A DNA stretch of 64,000 nt from Sedimentimonas flavescens (GCF_019264375.1 NZ_JAHVAI010000005.1:1-64000), one strand, 5' to 3'. Positions 27,757-38,698 are shown, counted from the first letter of the stretch. Notes: a model not told the origin generated them from the letters alone. Made by a program: numbers and translations.

Positions 27757-28368
27757 TTACTCTTCCGCAGCGGCTTCTTCGTTGTCCGACGAACGCAGGC
27801 CCGAGGGTGCAGCGATGTTGGCGATGACGAAGTTGCGGTCGATGGTCGGCTTGCAGCCTTCCGGCAGGGCGATGTCGTTGATGTGGATGACGTCGCCGAT
27901 CTGCTTGCCGGTCAGGTCCACGGTGATGTGGTCCGGAATGTCACCGGCCTGAACTTCCAGTTCGACTTCCGGACGAACCACGGTCAGGGTGCCGCCGCGC
28001 TTGAGGCCGGGCGCCGCTTCGTGGTTCTCGAAGGTCACGTGGATGAACAGGTTGATGCGCGAGGCGCGGTGGGTGCGCATGAAGTCGATATGCGTCGGCA
28101 GATCCTTGACCACGTCTTTCTGCACGCCGCGGCAGATCACGCGCACGTCGTCCTGACCGGCAACCTGAAGGTTGAACAGGGTCGACATGAAGCGGCCCTT
28201 GCGCAGGCGGGTCAGCAGCTTGTTGTAGTCGAGGTTGATGGCGAGCGGGTCTTTGCCGTCACCATAGACGATGCCGGGCACATAGCCCTCACGACGTGCT
28301 GCGCGAGCGGCCCCCTTGCCCGTCCCCGTGCGCACGACGGCTTCGATCGTTTCGATCTCTTTAGCCAT
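27757..28368 (-). CDS. rplY: 50S ribosomal protein L25 (Ctc/TL5 type)
   Basis: The 203-residue protein binds 5S rRNA. The N-terminal L25 domain (about 1-95) includes [20 protein letters not shown], and the C-terminal TL5 beta domain (about 100-190) includes RPEVELEV and [17 protein letters not shown]. It ends in an acidic tail. The ATG at 28368 starts the conserved domain; the frame stays open far upstream only as a shadow of the MFS gene. Confidence 0.95.
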   Translation of the reverse strand: MAKEIETIEAVVRTGTGKGAARAARREGYVPGIVYGDGKDPLAINLDYNKLLTRLRKGRFMSTLFNLQVAGQDDVRVICRGVQKDVVKDLPTHIDFMRTHRASRINLFIHVTFENHEAAPGLKRGGTLTVVRPEVELEVQAGDIPDHITVDLTGKQIGDVIHINDIALPEGCKPTIDRNFVIANIAAPSGLRSSDNEEAAAEE

Positions 28369-28605
28369 TTTGCAATTCTCCAATTGGCGTTTCGGGCCCC
28401 CTCCAAGGGTGTGGGCCCATGAGCGTGCGCGCATACGCGCAAATGGCCTGAATGGCAAGAGGGCGCGGCGCATTTGTTGCGCGGGGCCAGGTTTCATCAC
28501 GCGTTGGTAACAGCTTGCGCGGGGCTTTGCCAATCGGGCTGGGGGCGGGGCTTTCGGGGGCGTCGCGCGCGTGGTAACGCAATCGCGAGTGAGAAGAGGA
28601 AGCGG

Positions 28606-29787
28606 ATGAGCTTTGCGGCCGAAATACGCGCAAGTCGGGCGACCGGAGCGGCGCTGGCGATGCTGGGGGCCTATTGGGGCGGGTTCGTGCCTTGGCTGCC
28701 GGAGTACAAGGCGCGCATGGGCGTCAGTGACGCCGTTCTGGGGCAGATCCTGCTGGCCTCGGCGGCCGGCGGGATGCTGGCGATGGCGCTTGCGCCGCGT
28801 GTGGGGCGCTGGCTCGAGGCGCGGCTTGGCGGGCGGGCGATGCTGCCGCTGGGGCTTCTTTTGGCACTGGCGCATCTGCTGCCGCTGACTGTTGGCGGGC
28901 CTTGGGGGATGGTCGTGGCGCTTTTGGGGATGGGGGCGGCGATGTCCTCGCTCGACATCGCGGCGAATGTGCATATCTCCGAGGCGGAGGAGCGCAAGGG
29001 GCTGCATCTGATGAACCTCAACCATGCGCTGTTCTCGCTCGCCTTCGCGGTTTCGGCGGTGGCCAACGGGCTCGCGCGCCGCGCCGGAGTGCCGCCCGAG
29101 CAGGCGCTGCCGGTCGTTGCACTTGTGCTGGCGGCGATGGCGCTCATTTTCCTTGGCCCGCGCGACGCGGTGCATCAGGCGTCTGTGGGTGAGGAGGCGC
29201 GTCCGCGCGGCGGGGTCGTTCCGCTGGCGCTGATCATCGCGGGCGGTTCGGTGCTGTTTGCGGCCTTCGTGGCCGAGAACTCGGTCGAGACCTGGGCCAC
29301 GTTCCATTTCGAGCGCAACCTGGGCGCGGCACCGGGCGAGGGCGCCTTTGGCCCGGCGATGTTCGCCTTCATGATGGGGGTGGGGCGGCTGTTCGGGCAG
29401 GCACTGGCAAGGGTGCTCGGCTCGGTGCGGCTTTTGGTTCTGTCGGCGGGTCTGGGGGTCTTCGGCGCGCTGATCGTGGCGCTGAGCGGGATCTTGTGGC
29501 TCTCGATCCTTGGGGTCGCGCTGATCGGGCTGGGGGCTGCGGTTGTTGTGCCCTCAGCCTCGTCGTTGATCGGTCACGCGGCCCCGCCGCAGGCACGGGC
29601 GCGCGCGATCTCGCTGACCTGGATGGTCGGCTTCACCGGTTTCTTCATCGGCCCGGTGGTCATGGGGCTGATTGCCCAGACCGTGGGGCTGTTCTGGGGT
29701 TTTGGCCTGATCGCGGTGCTGATGGGTAGCATCGTGCTGGCGCTCGGGCCGCTGAGGCAGCCCGAGGCCCGCGCCGCTCAGCTATAG
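28606..29787 (+). CDS. MFS transporter
   Basis: The 393-residue protein has about 12 hydrophobic segments and the layout of the major facilitator superfamily. GYWGG-like N-terminal ([20 protein letters not shown]) and [15 protein letters not shown] segments resemble the FucP/YbjJ-type group, but the substrate cannot be assigned. The ATG at 28606 follows GAGGAAGCGG. Its end overlaps lldD on the opposite strand by 10 bases. Confidence 0.85.
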   Translation: MSFAAEIRASRATGAALAMLGAYWGGFVPWLPEYKARMGVSDAVLGQILLASAAGGMLAMALAPRVGRWLEARLGGRAMLPLGLLLALAHLLPLTVGGPWGMVVALLGMGAAMSSLDIAANVHISEAEERKGLHLMNLNHALFSLAFAVSAVANGLARRAGVPPEQALPVVALVLAAMALIFLGPRDAVHQASVGEEARPRGGVVPLALIIAGGSVLFAAFVAENSVETWATFHFERNLGAAPGEGAFGPAMFAFMMGVGRLFGQALARVLGSVRLLVLSAGLGVFGALIVALSGILWLSILGVALIGLGAAVVVPSASSLIGHAAPPQARARAISLTWMVGFTGFFIGPVVMGLIAQTVGLFWGFGLIAVLMGSIVLALGPLRQPEARAAQL

Positions 29788-30941
29788 GCGTTCAGGAACC
29801 CTTGCGGGATCAGCAGGTTCTCGCGCTTGAGGTCATGCACGTTGCGCTCGCCACACAGCGCCATCGAGATGTCGAGTTCCTTCTGGATCACCTCGAGCGC
29901 CTTGGTCACGCCGGGCTCCCCCATGGCGCCAAGACCATAGACGAAGGCGCGGCCGATCATCGTACCCTTCGCACCAAGCGCCAGCGCCTTGAGCACGTCC
30001 TGACCCGAGCGGATGCCGCTATCAAGCCAGACCTCGGTCTTGTTGCCGACCGCCGAGACGATCTCGGGCAGCACGCGGATTGAGGACAGCGCGCCGTCCA
30101 GCTGCCGCCCGCCGTGGTTCGACACCACGATCGCATCGGCGCCAACAGAGGCCGCCATCTCGGCATCCTCGACGTCAAGGATACCCTTCAGGATCACCTT
30201 GCCGCCCCACATATCCATCAGCTTCTTGATCTTGTCCCAGTTCAGGGTCGGATCGAATTTCTCGGCTGTCCAGGTGGACAGCGAGGAAGGGTCCGATACG
30301 CCCTCGACATGACCCACGATATTGCCGAAAAAGCGCCGTTTGGTGCCCAGCATCTCAAGGCCCCATTGCCACTTGGTGGCCAGGTCCATCAGCACCGGCA
30401 GGGTGAATTTCGGCGGCGCGGTCAGGCCGTTCTTGAGGTCTTTGTGGCGCTGCCCGAGGATTTGCAGATCGACCGTGATCACCAGCGCCGAGCAGCCCGC
30501 CGCCCGGGCGCGGTTGAGCACGTCGCGGTTAAACTTGTCGTCGTTGAGCGTGTAGATCTGGAACCAGAAGGGAGCCTGCGTCGCCTCGGCCACGTCTTCG
30601 ATCGAGCAGATCGACATGGTCGAGAGCGTGAACGGAACCCCGAACTTGGCTGCGGCGCGTGCGGCCTTGATCTCGCCATCGGCGCGCTGCATGCCCGTCA
30701 GCCCGACCGGCGCCAGCGCCACCGGCATCGCCACCTTCTGCCCCACCATCGTGCTTTCGGTCGAGCGCCCCGACATATCCACGGCCACTTTCTGGCGCAG
30801 GCGGATCTGTGCAAAATCGGACGTATTCTCGCGGAAGGTCTGTTCGGAATACGAGCCGCTCTCGGCGTAATCGTAGAACATCTTGGGGGTGCGGCGCTTA
30901 TGCAGTCGTTTCAGATCGTCGATGCAGGTGATGACGGGCAT
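29778..30941 (-). CDS. lldD: FMN-dependent L-lactate dehydrogenase
   Basis: The 387-residue enzyme of the FMN-dependent alpha-hydroxyacid dehydrogenase family oxidises L-lactate to pyruvate at the membrane. Catalytic His276 lies in VSNHGGRQLDG, the FMN-contacting WLDSGIRSGQD follows, and the N-terminal YDYAESGSYSE motif is present. Glycolate or mandelate oxidase-like substrates are less likely. An inverted repeat at 30955-30977 lies just before the start, suggesting repression at this site. Confidence 0.92.
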   Translation of the reverse strand: MPVITCIDDLKRLHKRRTPKMFYDYAESGSYSEQTFRENTSDFAQIRLRQKVAVDMSGRSTESTMVGQKVAMPVALAPVGLTGMQRADGEIKAARAAAKFGVPFTLSTMSICSIEDVAEATQAPFWFQIYTLNDDKFNRDVLNRARAAGCSALVITVDLQILGQRHKDLKNGLTAPPKFTLPVLMDLATKWQWGLEMLGTKRRFFGNIVGHVEGVSDPSSLSTWTAEKFDPTLNWDKIKKLMDMWGGKVILKGILDVEDAEMAASVGADAIVVSNHGGRQLDGALSSIRVLPEIVSAVGNKTEVWLDSGIRSGQDVLKALALGAKGTMIGRAFVYGLGAMGEPGVTKALEVIQKELDISMALCGERNVHDLKRENLLIPQGFLNAYS

Positions 30942-30954
30942 GGTCCCTCCGCTG

Positions 30955-30977
30955 ATTGGTTAGTTGTCTTTACCAAT
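30955..30977. promoter_or_regulatory. Candidate operator upstream of lldD (ATTGGT-N11-ACCAAT)
   Basis: ATTGGT (30955-30960) and ACCAAT (30972-30977) are perfect inverted arms with an 11-base spacer. The site ends 14 bases upstream of the lldD start. The same arms and spacing occur upstream of glcB. TTGGT/ACCAA arms are typical of FadR-type GntR regulators, which usually use shorter spacers. Confidence 0.5.
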
Positions 30978-31061
30978 TTTGCACGTTTTAGGCAATCCTG
31001 AACTTTAGCATCTTGCACTTTGTCAGCGGCTCGGGTGCATTGCGGCCGAAGGGAGCGCGTA

Positions 31062-31832
31062 ATGGACAGTGTTCTTTACGGGTTGATGGGCGGTCTTGTT
31101 GCGGCTGCGGCAACCACGGCAGGGGCAATTCCGGCGCTGATCGGCAAGTCGATGTCGCAGCGCACAGCGGACACGATGCTGGGTTTCGCAGCGGGCGTGA
31201 TGCTTTCGGCCTCCTATTTCTCGCTGATCCTGCCCGGAATCGCGGTGGCCGAAGAGATGTTCGGCGTGGTCTGGATCGCGGCCGGTGTCGCGGCGGTGGG
31301 GATCGCGCTTGGCGCGGGGTTCGTGGCCTGGCTCAACCATATCCTGCCGCATGAGCATTTCACCTCGGGGCGCGAGGGGGCGGATGCGGCGCGACTGGCA
31401 CGGATCTGGCTCTTCGTGCTGGCGATCACCATCCATAACTTCCCCGAGGGCCTGTCGATCGGCGTGGCCTTCGGTGCAGATCGCGCCAAGGGCCTTTCGG
31501 TGATGACCGGGATCTCGCTACAAGATATCCCCGAGGGGCTGGCTGTCGCGGTTGCGCTGGTGGGGCAGGGCTACACCCGCACGCGCGCCTTCTTCGTCAC
31601 CATGCTGACGGGGTTGGTCGAACCGGTTGGCTCGGTGATTGGGGCGGCAGCGGTGTCGATCTCGGGGGCGTTGCTGCCTTGGGGGCTGACTTTCGCGGCA
31701 GGTGCGATGCTCTACATCATCAGCCATGAGATCCTGCCCGAAACGCACCGCAACGGCCATCAGAACCGCGCGACGGCGGGGTTGCTGTTCGGCCTGATCC
31801 TGATGATGTTCCTGGATGTGACACTGGGCTGA
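31062..31832 (+). CDS. ZIP-family divalent metal transporter
   Basis: The 256-residue membrane protein has about eight hydrophobic segments and the two metal-site motifs of ZIP carriers: HNFPEGLSIG (helix 4) and QDIPEGLAVA (helix 5). A His/Glu-containing loop (HILPHEHFTSGREG) lies between helices 3 and 4. It likely imports Zn2+ or another divalent metal, like bacterial ZupT. The ATG at 31062 follows AAGGGAG. Confidence 0.92.
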   Translation: MDSVLYGLMGGLVAAAATTAGAIPALIGKSMSQRTADTMLGFAAGVMLSASYFSLILPGIAVAEEMFGVVWIAAGVAAVGIALGAGFVAWLNHILPHEHFTSGREGADAARLARIWLFVLAITIHNFPEGLSIGVAFGADRAKGLSVMTGISLQDIPEGLAVAVALVGQGYTRTRAFFVTMLTGLVEPVGSVIGAAAVSISGALLPWGLTFAAGAMLYIISHEILPETHRNGHQNRATAGLLFGLILMMFLDVTLG

Positions 31833-31847
31833 GGCCCGGCGGAAATG

Positions 31848-31877
31848 AAAAAGGGCGCCGCACGGCGCCCTTTCCTT
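31848..31877. terminator. Bidirectional terminator between the ZIP gene and gatB
   Basis: AAAGGGCGCC pairs with GGCGCCCTTT around a 4-base loop, with A-rich and T-rich flanks. The two genes converge on it. Confidence 0.87.
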
Positions 31878-31881
31878 TGGC

Positions 31882-33399
31882 TCAGAGGCCGAGTTTCTTT
31901 GCGACGATCTCGTTCACCGCCGCCGGGTTGGCCTTGCCGCCCGAGGCCTTGATGACCTGCCCGGTGAACCAGCCCGCCAGCTTCGGATTCTGCTTGGCCT
32001 TCTCGACCTGCGCGGGGTTGGCGGCGATGATCTCATCCACCGCGGTCTCGATCGCGCCGAGGTCGGTGACCTGCTTCATGCCGCGCGCCTCGACGATCTG
32101 GGCCGGGTCGCCGCCTTCGGTGTAGACGATCTCGAACACATCCTTGGCGATCTTGCCCGAGATGTCGCCCGCCTTGATCAGCTTGATGATGCCGCCAAGC
32201 TGCACCGGGTTGACCGGGCTGTCGGTGATCTCATGGCCTTCCTTCTTGAGGCGACCGAAAAGCTCGTTGATGACCCAGTTGGCCGCGAGCTTGCCGTCGC
32301 CGGCCTCGGCCACCACGGCCTCGAAGTAATCCGCGTTCTCGACCTCGGCGGTCAGCACCGAGGCGTCGTATTCCGACAGGCCCAGATCGGTGACGAAGCG
32401 CGCCTTCTTCTCGTCGGGCAATTCCGGCATGGTTGCGGCGATGTCGTCTACCCAGCCCTGCTCGATTTCCAGCGGCAGCAGGTCGGGGCAGGGGAAGTAG
32501 CGATAGTCATGCGCCTCTTCCTTCGAGCGCATCGAGCGCGTCTCGCCCTTGTCCGGGTCATACAGGCGGGTTTCCTGCACGATCTTGCCGCCATCCTCGA
32601 TGATCGCGATCTGGCGGCGCGCCTCGAATTCGATGGCCTGCTGAATGAAGCGCATCGAGTTCATGTTCTTGATCTCGCAGCGGGTGCCGAGATGCGAGAA
32701 ATCGCCGCTTTCCTGGAATTTCTCATAGGCGCCCGGCTTGCAGACCGAGACGTTCACGTCGCAGCGCAGGTTGCCGTTTTGCATGTTGCCGTCGCAGGTG
32801 CCCAGGTAGCGCAGGATCTGGCGCAGCTTGCCGACATAGGCGGCAGCTTCCTCGGGGCCACGAATGTCGGGGCGCGAGACGATCTCCATCAGCGCGACGC
32901 CGGTGCGGTTGAGATCGACGAAGGACATGTTCGGATCCATGTCGTGGATCGACTTGCCCGCGTCCTGCTCGAGGTGGATGCGCTCGATGCGCACGCGGCG
33001 GGCAACGCCCGGCCCCATGTCGACGATGATCTCACCCTCGCCCACGATGGGGTGATAAAGCTGGCTGATCTGGTAGCCCTGCGGCAGGTCGGGGTAGAAG
33101 TAGTTCTTGCGGTCGAAGGCGGAACGCAGGTTGATCTCTGCCTTCAGGCCAAGCCCGGTGCGCACGGCCTGAGCAACGCAGAACTCGTTGATCACCGGCA
33201 GCATCCCCGGCATGGCCGCGTCCACGAAGGCCACGTTCGAGTTGGGCTCCGCCCCGAAGGTGGTCGAGGCGCCGGAGAAGAGCTTGGCGTTCGAGCTGAC
33301 CTGGGCGTGAACCTCAAGGCCGATCACCAGCTCCCAGTCGGATTTCGCGCCGGCAATGACTTTGGGTTCGGGGGCTTTATAGGAAAGGTGGTCGAGCAT
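31882..33399 (-). CDS. gatB: Aspartyl/glutamyl-tRNA amidotransferase subunit B
   Basis: The 505-residue protein is the kinase/transferase subunit of GatCAB, which turns Glu-tRNA(Gln) or Asp-tRNA(Asn) into the amidated forms. It has the N-terminal cradle domain ([27 protein letters not shown]) and [14 protein letters not shown]. The C-terminal YqeY/tail domain includes ANWVINEL and [17 protein letters not shown]. No gatA or gatC is adjacent. Confidence 0.96.
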   Translation of the reverse strand: MLDHLSYKAPEPKVIAGAKSDWELVIGLEVHAQVSSNAKLFSGASTTFGAEPNSNVAFVDAAMPGMLPVINEFCVAQAVRTGLGLKAEINLRSAFDRKNYFYPDLPQGYQISQLYHPIVGEGEIIVDMGPGVARRVRIERIHLEQDAGKSIHDMDPNMSFVDLNRTGVALMEIVSRPDIRGPEEAAAYVGKLRQILRYLGTCDGNMQNGNLRCDVNVSVCKPGAYEKFQESGDFSHLGTRCEIKNMNSMRFIQQAIEFEARRQIAIIEDGGKIVQETRLYDPDKGETRSMRSKEEAHDYRYFPCPDLLPLEIEQGWVDDIAATMPELPDEKKARFVTDLGLSEYDASVLTAEVENADYFEAVVAEAGDGKLAANWVINELFGRLKKEGHEITDSPVNPVQLGGIIKLIKAGDISGKIAKDVFEIVYTEGGDPAQIVEARGMKQVTDLGAIETAVDEIIAANPAQVEKAKQNPKLAGWFTGQVIKASGGKANPAAVNEIVAKKLGL

Positions 33400-33486
33400 G
33401 GTCCGCTTCCGTCATCCGTAGGTTACCTGCCTTCTAGGACAGGGCCGCGCGAGGGGCAAGCCTTGCTGCACTGGCGGGCGAGGCAG

Positions 33487-33627
33487 AAGGGGGCGCTGCC
33501 CCCTCTTTCGGGCGTGCGCCCGCAATTCACCCCCGAGGTATTTGGACCAAGAAGAATATGCATCTCTCCGTGTGAAAATACCTCGGGGGTGAGGCCCGGA
33601 GGGCCGAGGGGGCGGCGCCCCCTTCTT
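33487..33627. repeat. REP-like palindromic repeat, copy B (largest)
   Basis: Between gatB and pepN, two inverted copies of the core CACCCCCGAGGTATTT (left about 33528-33543, right about 33576-33591) face each other. Outside them lie GC hairpins: GGGGGCGCTGCCCCC on the left, GGGGGCGGCGCCCCC on the right, and smaller ones between (GGGCGTGCGCCC; GGCCCGGAGGGCC). The whole is a nearly symmetric composite palindrome of about 140 bases. Confidence 0.85.
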
Positions 33628-33632
33628 GTCCC

Positions 33633-36179
33633 TTATCCCAACAGTCGTGCGGTCATTTCGGACAGGCCTCGGCTGAGGTCGTCGGTTGCAGCGATGCGTT
33701 CGAGCTCGGCGCGGATCAGGGCTTGGCGCGTCTTGTCATAGCGCAGCCAGGTTTCGAAGGCCGTCGACATGCGCGCTGCAGTTTGCGGGTTGAGAGGATC
33801 GAGGCGGATCAGCCAATCCGCGTAGAAGCGATAGCCCGCGCCGTCTGCCCGATGGAAGCCCGCGTGGTTGGCGGAGAAGGCACCGAGCAGGCTACGGAAT
33901 CGGTTCGGGTTCTTCCATTCGAAAGCCGGGTCGGCAGCGAGGGTGGTGACACGTTCGGCGGCGGTTTTCGGCGGGCAGAGCGAGGCTTGGACTAGGAACC
34001 ATTTGTCCATCACCAAGCGCACGTCTTTCCAGCGGCTGCGGAACTGCGCGAGCGCGCCTTCGGCCTTGCCTGCGGTCATCAGGTTGGACAGGGCGCTCAG
34101 GCTTTCGGTCATGTTGTCGGCCGAGGCAAAGAGGGCCTCTGCCCGTCTGGCGCCGTCGATTTGTGACAGGAGCGCGAGAGCCGCGAGGCGCAGGGAGCGG
34201 CAACCTGCGGGGGCGGCGTCGGGCGTATAGGCGCCGGGGACGGCCATGGACTCATAGGTTGCACTCAGCGCGACCTCATGGCGTTGGGCGAGGATCGTCA
34301 TTAGTGCGCCTCGGGCGGTGTGGATCGCCTCGGGGTCGGGGGTCGTGCCGCTGGCGTGGAGGGCCTGAGCGATCTCATCCTCGCCGGGTAGGCGCAGGAT
34401 CAACGCGCGGAAGGCCGGATCGGCGGTGTCGTCGGCCAGCAGACGGCCGATGGCGTCGATATATTCGGCTGCAGGCGGGGCGCCCTTGGTCATATCCATA
34501 AGGGTCTGGCGGGCGAGGCTGCGGGCAGCCTCCCACCGGTTGAACGGATCGGTGTCATGCGCCAGCAGGAAGGCCTGTTCGGCGGCGCTTGTGGCGCGCT
34601 CCAGCACCACGGGGGCCGAGAAATTGCGCAGAATCGAGGGCACCGGGCGCGTGGAAAGACCCGTAAATGTGAAGCTCTGCCGCGCCTCGGTCATCTCAAG
34701 GACGGTCGTCGGCACCACCTCGTTACCGTTGGGCGACAGCAGCCCCACGGCGATCGGCATGTGGCGGGGCGCTTTGTGCGGCTGGCCGGGGGTGGGGGGC
34801 GTGTGCTGCTCGAAGGTCAGGGTGTAGGTGTCATCGGCGTAATCGTCGGTCACGCGCAGGCGCGGAGTGCCCGCATCGGTGTACCAGCGCTTGAACTGGC
34901 CCAAATCGCGGCCCGAGCTATCCTCGAATACCTTAATCCAGTCTTCTATGGTGCAGGCCTGCCCGTCGTGGCGTTCGAAATAGAGGTCGAGCGCCTTGCG
35001 GTAGCCTTCATCGCCCACCAGCGTGCGCAGCATACCCACAACTTCGGCGCCCTTCTCATAGACCGTGGCGGTGTAGAAGTTGTTGATCTCACGGTAATGA
35101 TCGGGGCGCGGGGGATGGGCGAGGGGCCCCTGATCCTCGCGGAACTGCCGGGCGCGCAGGGCGATTACATCCTCGATCCGCTTGACGGGGCCAAGGCGCA
35201 TGTCGGCGGTGAAGGACTGGTCGCGGAACACGGTCAGCCCCTCTTTCAGGCAGAGCTGGAACCAGTCGCGGCAGGTGATGCGGTTGCCGGTCCAGTTGTG
35301 GAAATACTCATGCGCGATGACCGCCTCGATGCGCTCGTAATCGGTGTCGGTCGCGGTCTCGGGCGAGGCGAGCACGAGCTTGGAGTTGAAGATGTTCAGC
35401 CCCTTGTTCTCCATCGCGCCCATGTTGAAGTCATCGACCGCGACGATGTTGAAGATGTCGAGGTCGTATTCGCGCCCGTAGGCCTCTTCGTCCCATTTCA
35501 TAGAGCGTTGCAGCGCGCCAAGGGCGAAGGCGCAGCGGTCCTCGTCCCCCGGACGGACATAGATGTTCAGCGCGACCTCGCGGCCTGAGGTGGTGGTGAA
35601 GCTGCCCGAATGTGCCACCAGATCGCCCGCGACGAGCGCGAAGAGATAGGCGGGCTTGGGCCAGGGGTCGTCCCACTCGGCCCAGCCGGGACCGGAGGCG
35701 ACCGGGTTGCCGTTCGACAGAAGGACGGGCAGATCGCCTTCGATCCGCACGCGGAAGGGGGCCATTACGTCGGGGCGGTCGGGGTAGTAGGTGATCTTGC
35801 GGAAGCCCTCGGCCTCGCATTGGGTGCAATACATGCCGTTGGACATGTAGAGGCCCTCAAGCGCGGTGTTACCCTCGGGGGCGATCTCGACTTCGGTTTC
35901 CAGGGTGAAGGGTGCCTCGGGCAGGGCGGCGGGGTGGATTGTCATGCCGCTAGGGGTGATCAGGTAGTCAGAGGGCGTCAGCGCCACGCCGTCGATCGCT
36001 GCCGAGATCAGGCGCAGTTGCTCGCCATCAAGTCGCAGCGCGGCGCCGGGCGAGAGCGGAGTCATGGCAATGTGCGCCTGAACGCGGGTCGCATGGGGCG
36101 CCAGCCGAAAACGCAGCGAGACCTTGTCGATGCTGAACGGGTAGGGGGTGTAATCGGCCAGATAGGTCGTGCCGTCCAT
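33633..36179 (-). CDS. pepN: Aminopeptidase N
   Basis: The 848-residue M1 metallopeptidase removes N-terminal residues from peptides. The exopeptidase motif GAMEN is at 254-258, the zinc site HEYFH at 290-294, and the third ligand Glu313 lies in LKEGLTVF. Length and order match the E. coli-type PepN. The 259 bases between it and glcB carry both promoters; there I see only the inverted repeat at 36335-36357. Confidence 0.95.
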   Translation of the reverse strand: MDGTTYLADYTPYPFSIDKVSLRFRLAPHATRVQAHIAMTPLSPGAALRLDGEQLRLISAAIDGVALTPSDYLITPSGMTIHPAALPEAPFTLETEVEIAPEGNTALEGLYMSNGMYCTQCEAEGFRKITYYPDRPDVMAPFRVRIEGDLPVLLSNGNPVASGPGWAEWDDPWPKPAYLFALVAGDLVAHSGSFTTTSGREVALNIYVRPGDEDRCAFALGALQRSMKWDEEAYGREYDLDIFNIVAVDDFNMGAMENKGLNIFNSKLVLASPETATDTDYERIEAVIAHEYFHNWTGNRITCRDWFQLCLKEGLTVFRDQSFTADMRLGPVKRIEDVIALRARQFREDQGPLAHPPRPDHYREINNFYTATVYEKGAEVVGMLRTLVGDEGYRKALDLYFERHDGQACTIEDWIKVFEDSSGRDLGQFKRWYTDAGTPRLRVTDDYADDTYTLTFEQHTPPTPGQPHKAPRHMPIAVGLLSPNGNEVVPTTVLEMTEARQSFTFTGLSTRPVPSILRNFSAPVVLERATSAAEQAFLLAHDTDPFNRWEAARSLARQTLMDMTKGAPPAAEYIDAIGRLLADDTADPAFRALILRLPGEDEIAQALHASGTTPDPEAIHTARGALMTILAQRHEVALSATYESMAVPGAYTPDAAPAGCRSLRLAALALLSQIDGARRAEALFASADNMTESLSALSNLMTAGKAEGALAQFRSRWKDVRLVMDKWFLVQASLCPPKTAAERVTTLAADPAFEWKNPNRFRSLLGAFSANHAGFHRADGAGYRFYADWLIRLDPLNPQTAARMSTAFETWLRYDKTRQALIRAELERIAATDDLSRGLSEMTARLLG

Positions 36180-36334
36180 GACTGCTCCTGCGAAACTGTT
36201 TTCGGGCGGAGCCTAGGGCGCGGCTCGGCGGGGTTCAAGCCAATGGCGGATCACAGCTTGCGGCGTGCGCGGGAAGGCAAGCGCGTGCCGGTTCCTCGGG
36301 ACGTGTTGGGCCGAAAATCGCTCAAATCGCCCGA

Positions 36335-36357
36335 ATTGGTTAGGGTAGTTCACCAAA
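36335..36357. promoter_or_regulatory. Candidate operator upstream of glcB (ATTGGT-N11-ACCAAA)
   Basis: ATTGGT (36335-36340) and ACCAA (36352-36356) form inverted arms with an 11-base spacer, the same arrangement as upstream of lldD; both also share TAG straight after the left arm on the + strand. The site lies 82-104 bases upstream of the glcB start, a normal promoter position. Confidence 0.5.
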
Positions 36358-36438
36358 ATAGGGTCTAGATAATGGAAATCTCTGGACAGCGCCCGGTCGC
36401 TGCACAAGATTAGGTCCGCATGTCAGGGGAGGCAGAAG

Positions 36439-38595
36439 ATGGAACGAGTGGAGCGCGAAGGTCTTGAGGTTGCAGCCGAACTGGCGGCCTTCATCGAAGA
36501 GCGGGCGCTGCCGGGCACCGGTGTCGATCCCGCGAAGTTCTGGAAAGGGCTCTCGGGTCTGCTGCACGATCTGGGGCCGAAGAACCGGGCGCTTCTTGAC
36601 AAGCGCGAGGCCATTCAGGCGCGGATCGACGACTGGCATCTGCATAACCGTGGCAAGGGCCATGACCCGGTCGCCTACAAGGAATTCCTGGTCGAGATCG
36701 GCTATCTGCTGCCAGAGGGGCCGGATTTCGACATCGAGACCCCCGCCACCGACCCGGAATTCGCCGATGTGTGCGGGCCGCAGCTGGTCGTGCCGATCAC
36801 CAATGCGCGCTACGCGCTGAACGCGGCCAATGCGCGATGGGGCAGCCTTTACGATGCGCTTTACGGGACCGATGCACTGGGTGACCGCGCCGAGGGGGCG
36901 GGGTTTGACGCGGCACGCGGTGCGCGGGTGATCGCGCGGGCGAAGGCGTTTCTGGACGAGGCCGCGCCGCTGGTGGGCGGCAGCTGGGCCTCGGTCACGC
37001 GGCTTTGGGTGCAGGATGGCGGGCTGTTCGCGGATGGCGACGAGGAAACCGGGCTGCGCGATCCCGCGCAATTCGTGGGCTATACGGGCGCGGCGAGTGC
37101 GCCGACCTCGGTCGTGCTGACAAACAACGGGCTGCATGTGATCGTCGAGATTGACCCCGAGCACCCCATCGGCTGCGGCGATCCGGCGGGGATCAGCGAT
37201 GTGCGCCTCGAATCCGCGCTCTCGTCGATCATGGATTGCGAGGACTCGGTTGCCTGCGTTGATGCGGCTGACAAGGTGCAGGCCTATTCCAACTGGCTTG
37301 GCCTGATGCGCGGCGATCTGACCGAGGTGGTCAGCAAGGGCGAGCGCAGCTTTGTGCGCGCGCTGAACCCGGACCTGAGCTTCACCGCCCCCGAGGGCGG
37401 CGAGGTCACGCTCAAGGGCCGCGCGCTGATGCTGGTGCGCAATGTGGGCCATCTGATGACCAACCCCGCGATCCTGACGCGCGACGGCGACGAGGTTTTC
37501 GAGGGGCTGATGGATGCGATGATCACCACGCTCTGCGCGCTGCACGATCTGCAAAAGGACGCCGGTGCGCGCAACTCTGTCACCGGCTCGGTCTATGTGG
37601 TAAAGCCCAAGATGCATGGTCCCGAAGAGGTCGCCTTTGCCTGCGAGATCTTCGACCGGGTCGAGCACTGCCTCGGTCTGCCGCGCCACACCGTGAAGCT
37701 GGGCATCATGGATGAGGAGCGCCGGACCTCGGTCAACCTCAAGGAATGCATCCGCGCGGCCAGGCACCGCGTGGCCTTCATCAACACGGGCTTCCTCGAC
37801 CGAACGGGCGACGAGATCCACAGCTCGATGGAGGCCGGGCCGATGCTGCGCAAGGGCGAGATGAAATCTCAGCCCTGGATCCAGGCCTATGAGGATCGCA
37901 ACGTCGATATCGGCCTGAAATGCGGGCTGGCGGGCAAGGCGCAGATCGGCAAGGGGATGTGGGCGATGCCTGATCGCATGGCCGACATGCTGGAGCAGAA
38001 GCTGGCGCATCCGATGGCCGGGGCGAACTGCGCCTGGGTTCCCAGCCCCACGGCGGCCACGCTTCACGCCACGCATTACCATCAGGTCGACGTCAAGGCC
38101 CGCCAGCGCGAGATCGCGGCGATGAAGCGCCCCTCGCGCCTCGATGATCTGCTGACGATCCCGCTGGCTGCGGGGCGCAACTATTCGGATGCCGATATCA
38201 CCGCCGAGATCGAGAACAACGCGCAGGGCATTCTTGGGTATGTTGTGCGGTGGGTCGATCAGGGGGTCGGGTGCTCGACCGTGCCCGATATTCATGACGT
38301 GGGCCTTATGGAGGACCGCGCGACCTGCCGTATCAGCTCGCAGGCGCTGGCGAACTGGCTGCATCACGGCGTGGTCAGCGAAGGCCGCGTGATGGAGGCG
38401 CTGCGCAAGATGGCCAAGGTGGTGGATCGCCAGAACGCGAGCGACCCAAGTTATACGCCGATGGCGCCGGGCTATGACGGGCTTGCCTTCCAGGCCGCCT
38501 GCGATCTGGTGTTTTTGGGCCGGGTGCAACCCTCGGGTTACACCGAGCCGGTTCTGCATCAGCGGCGGGCACAGGTGAAGGCGCTGGCTCGCTAA
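36439..38595 (+). CDS. glcB: Malate synthase G
   Basis: The 718-residue single-chain enzyme condenses glyoxylate with acetyl-CoA to malate. Length and motifs identify isoform G: the N-terminal helical clasp, [61 protein letters not shown] and [21 protein letters not shown] ribosome site precedes the ATG. No isocitrate lyase or glycolate oxidase gene is adjacent. The inverted repeat upstream links it to lldD. Confidence 0.96.
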   Translation: MERVEREGLEVAAELAAFIEERALPGTGVDPAKFWKGLSGLLHDLGPKNRALLDKREAIQARIDDWHLHNRGKGHDPVAYKEFLVEIGYLLPEGPDFDIETPATDPEFADVCGPQLVVPITNARYALNAANARWGSLYDALYGTDALGDRAEGAGFDAARGARVIARAKAFLDEAAPLVGGSWASVTRLWVQDGGLFADGDEETGLRDPAQFVGYTGAASAPTSVVLTNNGLHVIVEIDPEHPIGCGDPAGISDVRLESALSSIMDCEDSVACVDAADKVQAYSNWLGLMRGDLTEVVSKGERSFVRALNPDLSFTAPEGGEVTLKGRALMLVRNVGHLMTNPAILTRDGDEVFEGLMDAMITTLCALHDLQKDAGARNSVTGSVYVVKPKMHGPEEVAFACEIFDRVEHCLGLPRHTVKLGIMDEERRTSVNLKECIRAARHRVAFINTGFLDRTGDEIHSSMEAGPMLRKGEMKSQPWIQAYEDRNVDIGLKCGLAGKAQIGKGMWAMPDRMADMLEQKLAHPMAGANCAWVPSPTAATLHATHYHQVDVKARQREIAAMKRPSRLDDLLTIPLAAGRNYSDADITAEIENNAQGILGYVVRWVDQGVGCSTVPDIHDVGLMEDRATCRISSQALANWLHHGVVSEGRVMEALRKMAKVVDRQNASDPSYTPMAPGYDGLAFQAACDLVFLGRVQPSGYTEPVLHQRRAQVKALAR

Positions 38596-38698
38596 GCGCT
38601 CAACGCGCGGGCGGGCGCAGCCCTGCACAGGGGCTGCGCATTCTTCGAGCTTTTCAACACGATGGCAGAGGGTTAGCTTGATCCGAAAGGAGCGCGCA

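Noticed and set aside
28369-29307. Upstream extension of rplY to 516 codons
   Set aside because: The added part is antisense to the MFS gene; the L25 domain starts at 28368.
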